A stretch of 64,000 nucleotides of DNA from an uncultured Aquitalea sp. GTDB lineage: Bacteria; Pseudomonadota; Gammaproteobacteria; Burkholderiales; Chromobacteriaceae. This document shows, in pieces, positions 19,340 to 28,352 of this stretch; positions within the stretch are counted from its first letter, which is position 1; each line of letters begins with the position of its first letter. A program made the position numbers and the translations under genes. Below the pieces are notes generated by a model. The model had not been told where the DNA came from, did no database searches, and saw only the letters and a program-made list of their open reading frames with translations. Location of the stretch: assembly GCF_945957525.1 (NCBI RefSeq), contig NZ_CAMFLA010000003.1, forward strand, positions 227,607 through 291,606, in the 5' to 3' direction.

Positions 19340-20635
19340 AAGGCCGCGCTGACGGAACTGCTGGTGTTCCTGTGCGGGCACCAGCGAGCCGCCGGTGGTC
19401 CAGATCAGGTGATGGCTGTTGGGCAGATGTTGTTGCAGACTGTGGGCCGCCAGATAGGCCTGGCCCTCGGTGCTGCCGCACAACCAGGCAGGTCCGGCCA
19501 CGGCTGCCGCAGCCGAAGGCTCCAGCGCCATGCCGCAGCGTTGCTCTACCTGCAGGCGCTGACGGAACAGCGCATCGTCGGTCACGGTAAAAATACCGCT
19601 GAGCTGGCCGCGCATCAGCGGGGCCACCAAGGGCGAGGCCTGGCCGACAGCCAGACCATCCGCCTCGGTGCGGTTGTCCAAGCCGATATCGTAGACCGAA
19701 AGCGGCTCGTCGCTGCCGCTGGCCAGCTGCACTAGCATGCAAGGGGAGGCCACCGGCTCGGCAAAGAAGCAATGTGCATGAGGGCCAAACAGCTGCTTCA
19801 GGCCGTGACAGATACCGCCTGGCGCTCCTCCGACGCCGCTGGGCAGATAGACAAACAGCGGATGTCCGGCATCCACTTTGATAGCGCTGGCAGCCAGTTG
19901 CGCGGCCAGCGGCCGGGCGGCGGCGGCATAGCCCAGAAACAGCGGCAACGAGTGTTCGTCGTCAACAAAATAGCTGGCCGCATCCGCTTGCGCCGCCAGC
20001 CTGCCCGCGGCTACGGCAGCTGCGTAATCTCCCTCGTGTTCCACCACGCAAACGCCGCGTTGGCGCAGCCTGTCCTTCTTCCATGCCTTGGCGTCCACCG
20101 ACATGTGCACCACCGCCTGAAAGCCCAGCGCCGCGGCCATGATGCCGATGCTCAGGCCCAGATTGCCGGTGCTGCCCACCAGCACCCGATGTCTGGCAAA
20201 CAGGGCGCGGGCGGCGGGGTTGGCCAGCAAGCGGCGATCATCCTGCGGCTGCAGCAAACCATGCTGCAGAGCCAGCGCTTCGGCATGAGCCAGCACTTCG
20301 TGAAATCCGCCGCGCGCCTTGATTGAGCCGGCCACCGGCAGCGCATGGTCGCACTTGAGCAGGGTGCGGCCTGCCGCGGCATCCAGTCCCAAAGCCGAGT
20401 GCAGGGCGTCGGCTTCAAGCAGCGGCGATTCTATCTGTCCCTGCTGCGTCGCCAGCTCGGCAAACAAGTCAGCCAGCAGGCCGGCGCAGCCTTGCAGGCG
20501 CATTTCGGCCTCGGCGACTGCCTGCGGCGTGGGGGCGGTAGCGGGCAGCGGGCTGCCCAGTTCCGGGTTCAGCCACAACTGAGGCTGGCGTGCTTGTAGT
20601 ACGGCTAATAGGGCGGGCGGTAGAAGCGAAGACAT
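19325..20635 (-). CDS. dsdA: D-serine ammonia-lyase (D-serine dehydratase)
   Basis: A 436-residue PLP enzyme converting D-serine to pyruvate and ammonia. The PLP lysine is in [15 protein letters not shown] near residue 108; the phosphate-binding glycine-rich loop is [12 protein letters not shown], and the C-terminal TTGGSLVP is conserved in DsdA. The length matches E. coli DsdA. It is divergent from a LysR-family gene 104 bases away, as dsdA is from dsdC in enterobacteria. Its role is probably detoxifying or using D-serine. Confidence 0.93.
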   Translation of the reverse strand: MSSLLPPALLAVLQARQPQLWLNPELGSPLPATAPTPQAVAEAEMRLQGCAGLLADLFAELATQQGQIESPLLEADALHSALGLDAAAGRTLLKCDHALPVAGSIKARGGFHEVLAHAEALALQHGLLQPQDDRRLLANPAARALFARHRVLVGSTGNLGLSIGIMAAALGFQAVVHMSVDAKAWKKDRLRQRGVCVVEHEGDYAAAVAAGRLAAQADAASYFVDDEHSLPLFLGYAAAARPLAAQLAASAIKVDAGHPLFVYLPSGVGGAPGGICHGLKQLFGPHAHCFFAEPVASPCMLVQLASGSDEPLSVYDIGLDNRTEADGLAVGQASPLVAPLMRGQLSGIFTVTDDALFRQRLQVEQRCGMALEPSAAAAVAGPAWLCGSTEGQAYLAAHSLQQHLPNSHHLIWTTGGSLVPAQEHQQFRQRGLLLQG

Positions 20636-20739
20636 GGGGCTAACTCCGAAGATGACAATATGCAGGCATTTTAGGGCTGCATTCCTGAGCGTAAAAAGCG
20701 ATACTTGCTACTGCTTTCATTAGCCAGGCTTATGCAAAA

Positions 20740-21675
20740 ATGTTGGATACCCCCATCCTGGCCAGTCTGCGTTGCTTCAATGCAGCGGCCCGTTTGCTCA
20801 GTTTTACCGCCGCCGCCGCCGAGTTGCACCTCACCCAGAGCGCGGTCAGCCAGCAGATACGGCAGTTGGAGCAGCGTCTCGGTTATGCGCTGTTTCTGCG
20901 CCAGCACCGTCGCCTGCAGCTTACCGTGCAAGGCGAGCGACTGTATCGCTGCGTGAGCGCAGCCTTGCAGGATATTGAAAGCACCTTGCGGCAACTGGCG
21001 GCCGAAGAGCAGGTATTGCAGATAAGCTGCGCGCCGTCCTTTGCGCTGGACTGGCTGATGCCCAGACTGGCGGATTTCCAGCGCCGCTACCCGGCGCTGG
21101 CGGTCCGGCTCCGGGCCGAGTTTCACCGCATGCGGCGGCAGGACATGCTGGCGGCAGGTGTGGACATCAGCATCCGTTACGACCCGGACGACGATGCCGA
21201 ACTGCCTGGTGTGCCTGTGCTGGAAGAATACTTGTTGCCCGTGGCCAGTCCTGACTTTCTGGCGGCGCATCCCGCGCGCGACGCACATGCCAGTCTGACC
21301 CGCCTGCATGACACCGCCGCCTGGGACGGCGCGCCGGCTTTTGCCGAGTGGCGGCGCTGGGAGGAGCTTGCGCCGCCGGATTGCCAGTTTCAGGTTGCTG
21401 CCTGGCAGGAGGTGGAATGCAACCTGGCCAGTCTGGCGCAGGCTGCGGCGCTGAATCATCAGGGTGTGGCCATGGCGCGTAGCGCTCAGGTGCTGGATTT
21501 GCTGGAGTCCGGCCGTTTGCAGCGGGTATTTCCTGCCGTGGTGGCCGCGCCTGCCCGTTACGTGCTGCGCAGCCCGCGACCAGAAGACAAGCGGGTACAG
21601 TTGTTTTGCCAGTGGTTGCAGCAGGAGTGCCAGCTGTTCGCGCAGCAGCGCTTGGCGGTGCTGGGTTGCCGATAA
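20740..21675 (+). CDS. LysR-family regulator, probable DsdC-like activator of dsdA
   Basis: A 311-residue LysR regulator. The winged helix-turn-helix is at the N-terminus (LRCFNAAARLLSFTAAAAELHLTQSAVSQQIRQLE), followed by a co-inducer domain with QISCAPSFALDWLMPRL at its start. This N-terminus is of the GcvA/DsdC type. It diverges from dsdA, which is the basis for the suggested role. The regulator starts at ATG 20740 with a poor ribosome site. Function is inferred by position. Confidence 0.85.
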   Translation: MLDTPILASLRCFNAAARLLSFTAAAAELHLTQSAVSQQIRQLEQRLGYALFLRQHRRLQLTVQGERLYRCVSAALQDIESTLRQLAAEEQVLQISCAPSFALDWLMPRLADFQRRYPALAVRLRAEFHRMRRQDMLAAGVDISIRYDPDDDAELPGVPVLEEYLLPVASPDFLAAHPARDAHASLTRLHDTAAWDGAPAFAEWRRWEELAPPDCQFQVAAWQEVECNLASLAQAAALNHQGVAMARSAQVLDLLESGRLQRVFPAVVAAPARYVLRSPRPEDKRVQLFCQWLQQECQLFAQQRLAVLGCR

Positions 21676-22131
21676 CGGTTTGGGGCCGGTGAGTTTTTGG
21701 CCTTGTCGCGCATTGGCCTGCATGCCATTTTGGAGCGCAACGCTGCGTATCGTCTGGCTGGCCCGGGCCAGCCGCTCTCTTGTTGCAAGCTGTCATCAGC
21801 CCTGCCTGCAAGCCATGGCTCAAACAGGGCAGGTGAATACCGCCACCCTGTTCGCGCCCCCCCCTCAAGCGGCGATTTTGTCTTGCCCCCGGCGGCTTTT
21901 GCGCCCGCTGCATCCCCCTCATGCTGCGAGCGCAGGCCCTTCGGCCAACCATCCTGTGACGGCGCTGAGTGTCTGTCCCGTTTTCCGGCATGCTCCTTGC
22001 CGGATACATCAGCAATTCCGGATGTAAGCATCCGGACTTTGCCATTTATTCCGTAATCAGCTTTTTCTTATATTGATCCCCAAGTCAATTGCAACGCGGC
22101 CATTGCAGCCGCTGGATGAAAGGGATCGCCC
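21676..22131. other. 456-base intergenic region before the racemase-antiporter operon
   Basis: I see no gene here. The first two thirds is GC-rich and holds one copy of the repeated word at 21939-21949. The last 150 bases turn AT-rich and contain two inverted repeats, listed separately, then the AAAGGG ribosome site for the racemase gene. A promoter must lie between about 22030 and 22110, but I cannot choose a -10/-35 pair with confidence. Confidence 0.6.
21984..22036. promoter_or_regulatory. Two TCCGG-type inverted repeats, putative operators
   Basis: Two dyads share outer bases TCCGG/CCGGA. The first (21984-22004) has arms TCCGGCA and TGCCGGA around seven bases. The second (22017-22036) has perfect arms TCCGGATG and CATCCGGA around four. 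Centres are about 32 bp apart, close to three helical turns. They lie 95 bp or more upstream of the racemase start, a suitable place for a LysR-type or other activator. The binding protein is unknown; the LysR gene at 24824 is a candidate. Confidence 0.5.
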
Positions 22132-23202
22132 ATGTCGAACACTCTTCCCTGCCTGTTCGTGGATTTACCCACCATTGCCGGCAATGCCTCTGCGATGGTG
22201 GATCTGTGCCAGTCTTCTCATATCAATCCGGTGGGCATCATCAAGCTGGCCTGCGGATCGCGCGATGTCGCGTCGGCGATGCTGGAGGGCGGCATCAAAA
22301 CCATTGGCGACTCGCGCATAGACAACCTGGAAAAGATTGCCGATCTGCCGGTAGAGAAAATGCTGCTGCGCATCCCCCAGATCAGCCGGGCGCTGGACAC
22401 GGTGAAATACGCCGACATCTCCCTCAATTCCGAAGAACACACGCTGCGCGCCTTGTCGGCTGCTGCGGTGGCGTTGAACAGAACGCACCGGGTGATCGTG
22501 ATGCACGATCTGGGCGATCTGCGCGAAGGCTGCATCAATGCCGACGATACCGTGGCGCTGGCGCGGCTTGCCGCCAGCCTGCCAGGGCTGGCGCTGGAGG
22601 GCGTCGGGGCCAATCTGGCGTGCTATGGCGGGGTTGAACCCACAACGGAAAACCAGCAACAGCTGGTGGACATTGCCCATCGCATCGAAGCCGAACTTGG
22701 CATCGGCTTGCATACGGTGTCCGGCGCCAGCTCGGCGGCGCTGCCGCTGCTGTTGCGCCATGGCGTGCCCGTCGGCATCAATCAGCTGCGGCTGGGCGCT
22801 TCCCTGATTCTGGGTATCGGGCTGAATGATGAGCCGATTCCCGGCACCAGCCAGGATGCGGTGCGGCTGGCGGTGGAAATCGTGGAGCTGAAGGAAAAAC
22901 CATCGGTGCCGACGGGCTCCACCGCGCTGGACGCATTCGGGAACAAGCCCGTTTTCGAAGACTTCGGCATACGTCAGCGCGCGATCTGCGCGATCGGCAA
23001 GCAGGACATCGATTTTGCCGAGCTGCAAGCCGTGGACCCCGGCGTGCGCATCATCGGCGGCAGCAGCGACCACCTCATTCTCGACGTCAGCGAATCGGCC
23101 CTGAACTACCAGGTTGGCGACGCCGTGTACTTCACCCTGAGTTACGGCGGCACCCTGCAGTGCATGACTTCGGATTACGTCCGCAAGGAATACGTGCACT
23201 GA
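22132..23202 (+). CDS. PLP-dependent racemase of the alanine/ornithine racemase family
   Basis: A 356-residue fold-type III PLP enzyme. The PLP lysine is in VGIIKLACGSRDVASAML (about residue 39), followed by GGIKTIGDSRIDNLEKI, which is close to the ADSRIENL motif of ornithine racemase (Orr). The phosphate-binding GASSAALPLLL and the glycine-rich NQLRLGASLILG segment fit the same family. The antiporter gene 55 bases downstream is of the arginine/ornithine type, so racemisation of ornithine or another basic amino acid is plausible. Substrate is inferred. The ATG follows AAAGGGATCGCCC. Confidence 0.82.
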   Translation: MSNTLPCLFVDLPTIAGNASAMVDLCQSSHINPVGIIKLACGSRDVASAMLEGGIKTIGDSRIDNLEKIADLPVEKMLLRIPQISRALDTVKYADISLNSEEHTLRALSAAAVALNRTHRVIVMHDLGDLREGCINADDTVALARLAASLPGLALEGVGANLACYGGVEPTTENQQQLVDIAHRIEAELGIGLHTVSGASSAALPLLLRHGVPVGINQLRLGASLILGIGLNDEPIPGTSQDAVRLAVEIVELKEKPSVPTGSTALDAFGNKPVFEDFGIRQRAICAIGKQDIDFAELQAVDPGVRIIGGSSDHLILDVSESALNYQVGDAVYFTLSYGGTLQCMTSDYVRKEYVH

Positions 23203-23257
23203 GCGCCCGAACGCTCGCTTTCCCGTCTTTTTATCGTCTCCGAGGGGGAACCCCATC

Positions 23258-24706
23258 ATGACCGACGCTACACAAAACGCGCCCATGCCCACGCCAAAGC
23301 TGAAGCTGAGCGCACTCACCGCACTGGTGATCAGCGCGCTGATCGCCGCGGGCATTTTCTCATTGCCGCAAAACATGGCCGCCCATGCCGGGGCAGGCGC
23401 CATCATCATCGGCTGGATCATCACTTTCTTCGGCATGCTGACGCTGGCCTTCGTCTTCCAGACTTTGGCCTTGCGCAAGCCGGAGGTGGAGGGCGGGGTT
23501 TACGGCTATGCCCGGGCCGGCTTTGGCCCCTATATGGGCTTCAACTCCGCCTGGGGCTACTGGATTTCGGCCTGGATAGGCAATGTGTCGTATTACGTGG
23601 TGATCTTTTCCGCGCTGGGCTCGTTCCAGGGCCTGCAATTCTTCGGTGACGGCAATACGCTGCCGGCGATCCTTTGCGCGTCGCTGTTGCTGTGGGGCTA
23701 TCACGCGTTGATCTGTCGCGGGGTGCAAGGCGCGGCCTTCATCAACACCGTAACCACGGTGGCCAAGATGATTCCGCTGGCAATGTTCCTGGTGCTGGCG
23801 GCCATGGCTTTCCGCATCGATACCTTCCGGACCGATTTCTGGGGTCGTCCCGAGCTGGGCTCGCTGGTAGACCAGGTCAAGAGCACCATGCTGGTAACCA
23901 CTTGGGTGTTCATCGGTATTGAAGGCGCCTCGGTGTTTTCCAGCCGCGCGGAGAAAATGTCCGATGTGGGCAAGGCCACTATGACCGGCTTCGCGCTTTC
24001 CATCCTGATGTTTGTTGCCGTCACGCTGCTCTCGCTGGGCATCCTGCCCCAAGCGGAACTGGCTGCCTTGAAGAACCCGTCCACCGCAGGCGTGCTCAAG
24101 GCCGCCATCGGCGAATGGGGCGCCACCCTGATGAATGCCGGCCTGATCATTTCCGTGGGCGGGGCCTTGCTGGCCTGGACCTTGCTGGCGGCCGAGGTGC
24201 CTTATCTGGCAGGCAAGGACGGCACCATGCCGGCCTTCCTCGGCAAGCTCAACGCCAATGGCGCGCCGGCCAATTCGCTGTGGCTGACCAACGGCCTGGT
24301 ACAGCTTTTCCTGGTCATCACCTATTTCAACAATGCCGGTTATCTGACCTTGCTGCTGCTGGCTACGTCGATGATCCTGATCCCGTACCTGCTGTGCGCC
24401 TTGTATGCCCTGCTGATCGCTTCTCGCCGGGACGGTTACCAGGCTGGCGAGGCTGCGGTGGGCAAGGACAAGCTGATTGCCGTGATTGCTTCGCTGTATG
24501 GGATGTGGCTGCTGTACGCCGCCGGCCCCAAATACCTGTTCCTTTCCATGATTCTTTACGCGCCGGGCCTGCTGTTCTACGTCAAAGCGCGGCTGGAGCA
24601 GAAACAGCAGGTGTTCAGCGTGCGCGAGCGCTGGCTGGTCTTCGCGGTGGTCGCCGCTGGGCTGTACGCTATCTACGATCTTGCTTTCGGCACACTGACG
24701 CTCTGA
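23258..24706 (+). CDS. Basic amino acid / ornithine antiporter (ArcD-type, APC superfamily)
   Basis: A 482-residue inner-membrane protein with about twelve to thirteen hydrophobic segments. The N-terminal AAGIFSLPQNMAAHAGAGAI and EVEGGVYGYARAGFGPYMGF are characteristic of the arginine:ornithine antiporter branch of the APC superfamily, as is WVFIGIEGASVFSSRAEK near residue 220. A strong GAGGGGGAAC ribosome site precedes the ATG. It is probably cotranscribed with the upstream racemase; a clear terminator follows. A D/L-ornithine or arginine exchange role is suggested by the pair but not proven. Confidence 0.85.
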   Translation: MTDATQNAPMPTPKLKLSALTALVISALIAAGIFSLPQNMAAHAGAGAIIIGWIITFFGMLTLAFVFQTLALRKPEVEGGVYGYARAGFGPYMGFNSAWGYWISAWIGNVSYYVVIFSALGSFQGLQFFGDGNTLPAILCASLLLWGYHALICRGVQGAAFINTVTTVAKMIPLAMFLVLAAMAFRIDTFRTDFWGRPELGSLVDQVKSTMLVTTWVFIGIEGASVFSSRAEKMSDVGKATMTGFALSILMFVAVTLLSLGILPQAELAALKNPSTAGVLKAAIGEWGATLMNAGLIISVGGALLAWTLLAAEVPYLAGKDGTMPAFLGKLNANGAPANSLWLTNGLVQLFLVITYFNNAGYLTLLLLATSMILIPYLLCALYALLIASRRDGYQAGEAAVGKDKLIAVIASLYGMWLLYAAGPKYLFLSMILYAPGLLFYVKARLEQKQQVFSVRERWLVFAVVAAGLYAIYDLAFGTLTL

Positions 24707-24732
24707 TTACCGTGGACTTGGGCGCACTGGCC

Positions 24733-24758
24733 ACCCTCCCGTTAAGGGAGGGTTTTTT
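24733..24758 (+). terminator. Intrinsic terminator after the racemase-antiporter operon
   Basis: CCCTCCC and GGGAGGG pair around GTTAA and are followed by TTTTTT. It lies 27 bases after the antiporter stop and separates the operon from the downstream LysR gene. Confidence 0.9.
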
Positions 24759-24823
24759 GATGCGCGTCACTAGCCGCCGCGCGCAGACAAATATTATGAA
24801 ATACTGATTTTCAGGAGATTGAT

Positions 24824-25780
24824 GTGAGACTGGACAATTTCGACATCCGTCTGCTCCGGGTATTTGTCGCGGTGGTGGAAAACGGTGGCTTCTCGGCGGC
24901 GCAAAGCCGCTTGGGCATGGGGCAATCGGCGATCAGCGGCAAAATGGGCGACCTCGAGGACAGGCTGGGAATGCGCTTGTGCGAACGGGGCCGCAAAGGC
25001 TTCTCGCTGACGGAAGAGGGGCGGCAGGTTTACGACACCACGCTGAAGCTGCTGGGACATATCGCGGTTTTCGAGGAAGAGGCCGCAAGCATTGGCCACG
25101 CCACGGTAGGCCATATCCGCATGGGCATCATCGACACGGTCGCCACCAACCCCGAATGCTGCCTGCAGGAGGGCTTGCGCCAGTTCAGCCTGCGTTACCC
25201 CAAGGTTTCCATCAATCTGGCGATCATGGAAACCACCGAGATAGAAGCGGCGTTATTGCAGGGCCGGCTGGATGTGGGCATCTGTTCGTCCGAGCTGGAG
25301 ATGGACGGCCTCAGTTATCGACGCTTGTTTGGTGAGCGGCAACGTTTGTACGCGGCGCCGGATCATCCTGTGTTTGCGCTGTCCGGCGCGCCGGCGGATT
25401 TTTCAGATTTGCTGGATTTCCAGATCATCGGTCGCGGCAAGGCCTATGGCGTCACGCCGCTGGATGGCGTGCACGGGCTGAGAACGCGCGCCGACTCCGC
25501 CCACATGGAAGGCACGGTGTTTCTGATATTGTCCGGCGAATATATCGGCTACCTGCCAGAGCATTACGCCCGGGTCTGGGTTGAGCAAGGCCGCTTGCGC
25601 GTGCTGGAGAACCCGGCATTCGACTATCTGAACGACTTTTCGCTGACACTGCCGCGCTACGGCCATTGCTCGGTGGCGTGCAGCCGGATGCTGGACGAAC
25701 TGCTCGCCGCGCACGGGCTGAAGAAACCATTGCGCCCTTCCTCTCGCAAACGGCTGACGGAGCTGAACGGCGAGGGCTGA
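24824..25780 (+). CDS. LysR-family transcriptional regulator
   Basis: A 318-residue LysR regulator. The N-terminal helix-turn-helix (LRVFVAVVENGGFSAAQSRLGMGQSAISGKMGDLE) is followed by a substrate-binding-like domain starting near GHIRMGIIDTVATNPE. It starts with GTG at 24824, behind an AGGAG site; the ATG three bases upstream reads straight into TGA. It follows the racemase-antiporter operon in the same direction but after a terminator, so it has its own promoter. It is the best candidate to control that operon; this is inferred from position. Confidence 0.83.
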   Translation: MRLDNFDIRLLRVFVAVVENGGFSAAQSRLGMGQSAISGKMGDLEDRLGMRLCERGRKGFSLTEEGRQVYDTTLKLLGHIAVFEEEAASIGHATVGHIRMGIIDTVATNPECCLQEGLRQFSLRYPKVSINLAIMETTEIEAALLQGRLDVGICSSELEMDGLSYRRLFGERQRLYAAPDHPVFALSGAPADFSDLLDFQIIGRGKAYGVTPLDGVHGLRTRADSAHMEGTVFLILSGEYIGYLPEHYARVWVEQGRLRVLENPAFDYLNDFSLTLPRYGHCSVACSRMLDELLAAHGLKKPLRPSSRKRLTELNGEG

Positions 25781-25882
25781 GTAGCGGTGTTGAATGAGTT
25801 GCGCCAGGGCGGGAGGAGGCTGCTTCATTGCCCGATTTGCCTCACATGAAATCGGCGTCATTGCGTCGTCTCCCATACAACA

Positions 25883-25910
25883 AAAGCCCATGCCTTCATG
25901 CATGGGCTTT
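25883..25910. terminator. Bidirectional hairpin terminator
   Basis: AAAGCCCATGC and GCATGGGCTTT are perfect complements around six bases. On the minus strand it is followed by a T-rich tail (TTTTGTTGT) and sits 22 bases past the stop of the truncated minus-strand gene, so it was probably that gene's terminator. It may also end the LysR transcript from the left. Confidence 0.72.
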
Positions 25911-25931
25911 GGCTTCTGAGGTGGGGACCTG

Positions 25932-26007
25932 TTACTTGGCCGCAATACTGCGCATTGCCTGGTCGACCGCATTGATCAGCAGGCCGTCCGGGTCTTTCTT
26001 GCACATG
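25932..26007 (-). pseudogene. 3' remnant of a minus-strand gene of unknown function
   Basis: An open frame ending in TAA encodes the tail KKDPDGLLINAVDQAMRSI, then AAK-stop, with its own terminator just beyond. Reading back to the right, the frame runs into an IS3 transposase tail at 26009, so the gene has lost its 5' part. I do not recognise the family. Preservation of stop and terminator argues that this was a real gene end rather than chance coding, but the segment is short. Confidence 0.4.
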
Positions 26008-26008
26008 T

Positions 26009-26101
26009 TTCCGGGATGAGTACCTGAACGAACACTGGTTCACCAGCCTGCGCCATGCCCAGATCATCATCGAAGCCTGGCGTAGGGAATACAACAACTG
26101 A
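26009..26101 (+). pseudogene. IS3-family transposase (OrfB) C-terminal remnant
   Basis: Thirty codons followed by TGA read FRDEYLNEHWFTSLRHAQII and then IEAWRREYNN. This is the conserved C-terminal segment of IS3-group integrase-type transposases (usually FRDECLNEHWF...IEAWRREYN). Nothing of the catalytic domain remains and no inverted repeats are visible, so it is a dead fragment. It abuts the truncated gene on its left. Confidence 0.82.
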
Positions 26102-26241
26102 CCTCCTCCCACTCAGTTATCAATAGGCATGAAAATTCTTTTCACGACAATGGCTTATGGTGTGTGGGGCAAGCAATGCCATAGAAAATACCATTATCGG
26201 GGTAGTCAATCTGTCAGGTGCTCACAGTGGCATCGTAACTA

Positions 26242-27213
26242 CTAGAAATCTGCCACCGATCGGGCCTCGTAGGCCCTGAGTTCGGATAGCGGCACATGCA
26301 GCTCGGGCCGCTTGGCAAAGGCGTCGAGCAGGTAGTCCACTGTCACCCGTACACGCGGTGCCACCAGGGCACGGTGGGGGTACTGCAGCGTCATCTCGAA
26401 TTGGCCAGGATGGTGCGAGCGCAACAACAGCAGCCGCAACGCCCCGCTTTGCAAATGTTTCCAGGCATGGTGGACACCGATTTCCGCCACGCCGACGCCA
26501 GCGACCGCCATCTTGGTCAGGGTTTCCGGAGAAGACATTGTTATTAAAGCTGATTCGGTGTTCAGCGTGGTGATGCTCCCGTCCTCGGCGAGGAAGTTCC
26601 ACGGTGAAACCCGCCCGCCGAGGAAGCGCCGTGTCAACAGCCGGTGTCGGAGCAGGTCTTCTGGCTGTTTCGGAATGCCGTGGGCTTCCAGATAGACCGG
26701 CGAGGCCACCAATACCATTCGGAACTTGCACACGGTCCGGGACACTAGCGAGGAGTCGGCGATGCGTCCGCCGCGCAAGGCAATGTCGTAGCCATCATGG
26801 ATCAGGTCGACCACCCGGTCATCAAAATCGACCTCGACCGCTAGGCCGGGGTAGGTGTTAAGCAAGCCCGGCAATATCGGGGCAAGTTGCTCGCGGCCAA
26901 AACCGGCGCTGGTGGAGATGCGCACCCGCCCGGAAGGGGCTGCTCGTTGGGAAACGACCGTATCGGTCGCCAAGTCCAGCGCCTCCAGCGCCACTCGGGC
27001 CTGTCGCAGGAAGGCATCGCCTTCCTCTGTCAGCTTGAGACTGCGGGTGGTGCGATTCATCAGCCGCACTCCCAGTGCTTTTTCCAGCCCCGCAACGTTC
27101 TTGCTGACCGCAGCCGAGGAGATGCCGAGCGCTCGTGCGCCCGCAGCAAAACTGCCCGCATCGGCCGCTTGGACAAAGGACAGGATGGCGCGCACGCGCT
27201 GTGACGAATCCAT
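26242..27213 (-). CDS. LysR-family regulator of the adjacent oxidoreductase genes
   Basis: About 323 residues from the ATG of MDSSQRVRAILSF; an upstream in-frame ATG (27306) adds residues with no LysR character. The helix-turn-helix is residues 5-35 (GSFAAGARALGISSAAVSKNVAGLE), and the segment SGRVRISTSAGFGREQLAPI opens the effector domain, as in the CrgA/AaeR subgroup. It diverges from a flavodoxin-like reductase gene; the 172-base gap contains AACTTCAAGTT (27255-27265), a plausible LysR-box core. It probably controls the three-gene set to its right. Confidence 0.85.
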   Translation of the reverse strand: MDSSQRVRAILSFVQAADAGSFAAGARALGISSAAVSKNVAGLEKALGVRLMNRTTRSLKLTEEGDAFLRQARVALEALDLATDTVVSQRAAPSGRVRISTSAGFGREQLAPILPGLLNTYPGLAVEVDFDDRVVDLIHDGYDIALRGGRIADSSLVSRTVCKFRMVLVASPVYLEAHGIPKQPEDLLRHRLLTRRFLGGRVSPWNFLAEDGSITTLNTESALITMSSPETLTKMAVAGVGVAEIGVHHAWKHLQSGALRLLLLRSHHPGQFEMTLQYPHRALVAPRVRVTVDYLLDAFAKRPELHVPLSELRAYEARSVADF

Positions 27214-27385
27214 GGTCCGTATTCCCCTTCTCCGGGCTGTTGCTTGGATTGATAACTTCAAGTTGGTAAATCCTAAACCCAATAGCCAATTCTCTTCAAG
27301 GATCAAGCTGTTCAGAATTCACCCATCGCAAGTCCACAGTCTTGTTGTAAAGCCAGGCTGAACCCTCAACCGAACCGGACAAACC

Positions 27386-27934
27386 ATGAAAACTCTGCTG
27401 ATAGTCTCTCATCCCTACCCCGAACAGTCCCACGTCATCCAGGTTCTGCAGCAAACCGCCGCGGCGCTGCCGAATGTGGCGGTGCGCAACCTCGAAACCC
27501 TGTACGGGCACGACACCACGGCCTTCGATGTCGCTGCCGAACAGCGTGCCCATGAGGGCGTGGACCGGGTCGTGTACCTGTTTCCCATCCACTGGTTCAA
27601 CCTGACGCCGATGCTCAAGGCCTATCTCAACCAGGTCTGGAGCTATGGCTGGGCCTTTGGCCCGGAAGGCAAGGCGCTGCAGGGTAAGCAGATGCAGGTG
27701 GTGGTGTCGGCTGGAGCCACGGCGCATACCTACTCGGCTGCCGGCCTGATCCAGAGCAGCGTGCAAGAGGTACTGACGCCGATGAAGGCCAGCGCCTTGT
27801 ATGTGGGCATGTCGTATGCCGAGCCACTGGCCTTCTATGAAGCCATGGGCGCCAGCGGCGACAAGCTGGCCCGCTTCCAGCAGGCGTTGCAGGACTGCCT
27901 GACTACGCCCGTGGATCAGGCGGTGCCCGCTTGA
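27386..27934 (+). CDS. Flavodoxin-like NAD(P)H-quinone oxidoreductase (YwrO/KefF family)
   Basis: A 182-residue FMN/FAD-binding reductase. MKTLLIVSHPYPEQSHVIQVL starts the flavodoxin fold; FPIHWFNLTPMLKAYLNQVWSYGWAFG is the diagnostic flavin-binding segment of the YwrO/KefF/NQO family, and VSAGATAHTYSA follows. Such enzymes reduce quinones or related electrophiles by two electrons. It is first of three co-directional genes and divergent from a LysR regulator, an arrangement common for inducible detoxification genes. The real substrate is unknown. Confidence 0.86.
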   Translation: MKTLLIVSHPYPEQSHVIQVLQQTAAALPNVAVRNLETLYGHDTTAFDVAAEQRAHEGVDRVVYLFPIHWFNLTPMLKAYLNQVWSYGWAFGPEGKALQGKQMQVVVSAGATAHTYSAAGLIQSSVQEVLTPMKASALYVGMSYAEPLAFYEAMGASGDKLARFQQALQDCLTTPVDQAVPA

Positions 27935-27986
27935 GCCTGCAACTTGCCATCGTACATTCTTTGTCCAACTGACCGGAGTAAACCTC

Positions 27987-28280
27987 ATGAAACTGCTTTG
28001 TCTCGATGTTCCTCGCCCCGACGCCACCCTGGAGCAATACGCCCCCCACATGCTTGATGAAGTGCGCCATGGCTGGGACCTGTACAAGTCCGGCTTCATC
28101 CGCGATATCTATTTCCGCCAGGACCGACCCGGCGTGGTCATCATGGCCGAGGCCGATTCAGTAGAGGCCGCACGCGCCGCGCTGATGACGTTTCCGCTGG
28201 CCAAGGCCGATCTGATCGGCTGGGACATCATTCCCTTGGGGCCGATGGCCAACTGGGAACTGTTGTTCGCCAAGGCCTGA
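27987..28280 (+). CDS. Small dimeric alpha/beta-barrel protein (muconolactone isomerase/YciI-like)
   Basis: A 97-residue protein. The pattern MKLLCLDVPRPDATLEQYAP...VRHGWDLYKSGFIRDIYFRQDRPGVV.MAEADSVEAARAALMTFPLAKADLIGWDIIPLGP fits the ferredoxin-like alpha/beta-barrel superfamily in which 90-110-residue proteins form dimers and act as isomerases, monooxygenases or degradative helpers. No catalytic residue can be named. It is 52 bases after the quinone reductase and 72 before the SDR, with a GGAG-type ribosome site, so it is probably cotranscribed. Confidence 0.7.
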   Translation: MKLLCLDVPRPDATLEQYAPHMLDEVRHGWDLYKSGFIRDIYFRQDRPGVVIMAEADSVEAARAALMTFPLAKADLIGWDIIPLGPMANWELLFAKA

Positions 28281-28352
28281 TCGACGGTACAGGGAGACTG
28301 CTATGGGCCGTCGAAAAGCCCATCTGACTTAAGCAAACAGGAGTACACAACC

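Larger units (their letters stand above)
25781..26241. other. 461-base junction region with gene remnants
   Basis: No intact gene. In order it holds a short spacer, a bidirectional terminator (25883-25910), the 3' end of a truncated minus-strand gene (25932-26007), an IS3-type transposase tail (26009-26101), a 10-base match to the guaA 3' end (26106-26115) and an AT-rich stretch to 26241. It looks like an old insertion or deletion scar. Confidence 0.7.

Noticed and set aside
26009..26101. Active insertion sequence
   Set aside because: Only the last 30 codons of a transposase remain, with no catalytic domain, inverted repeats or target duplication.
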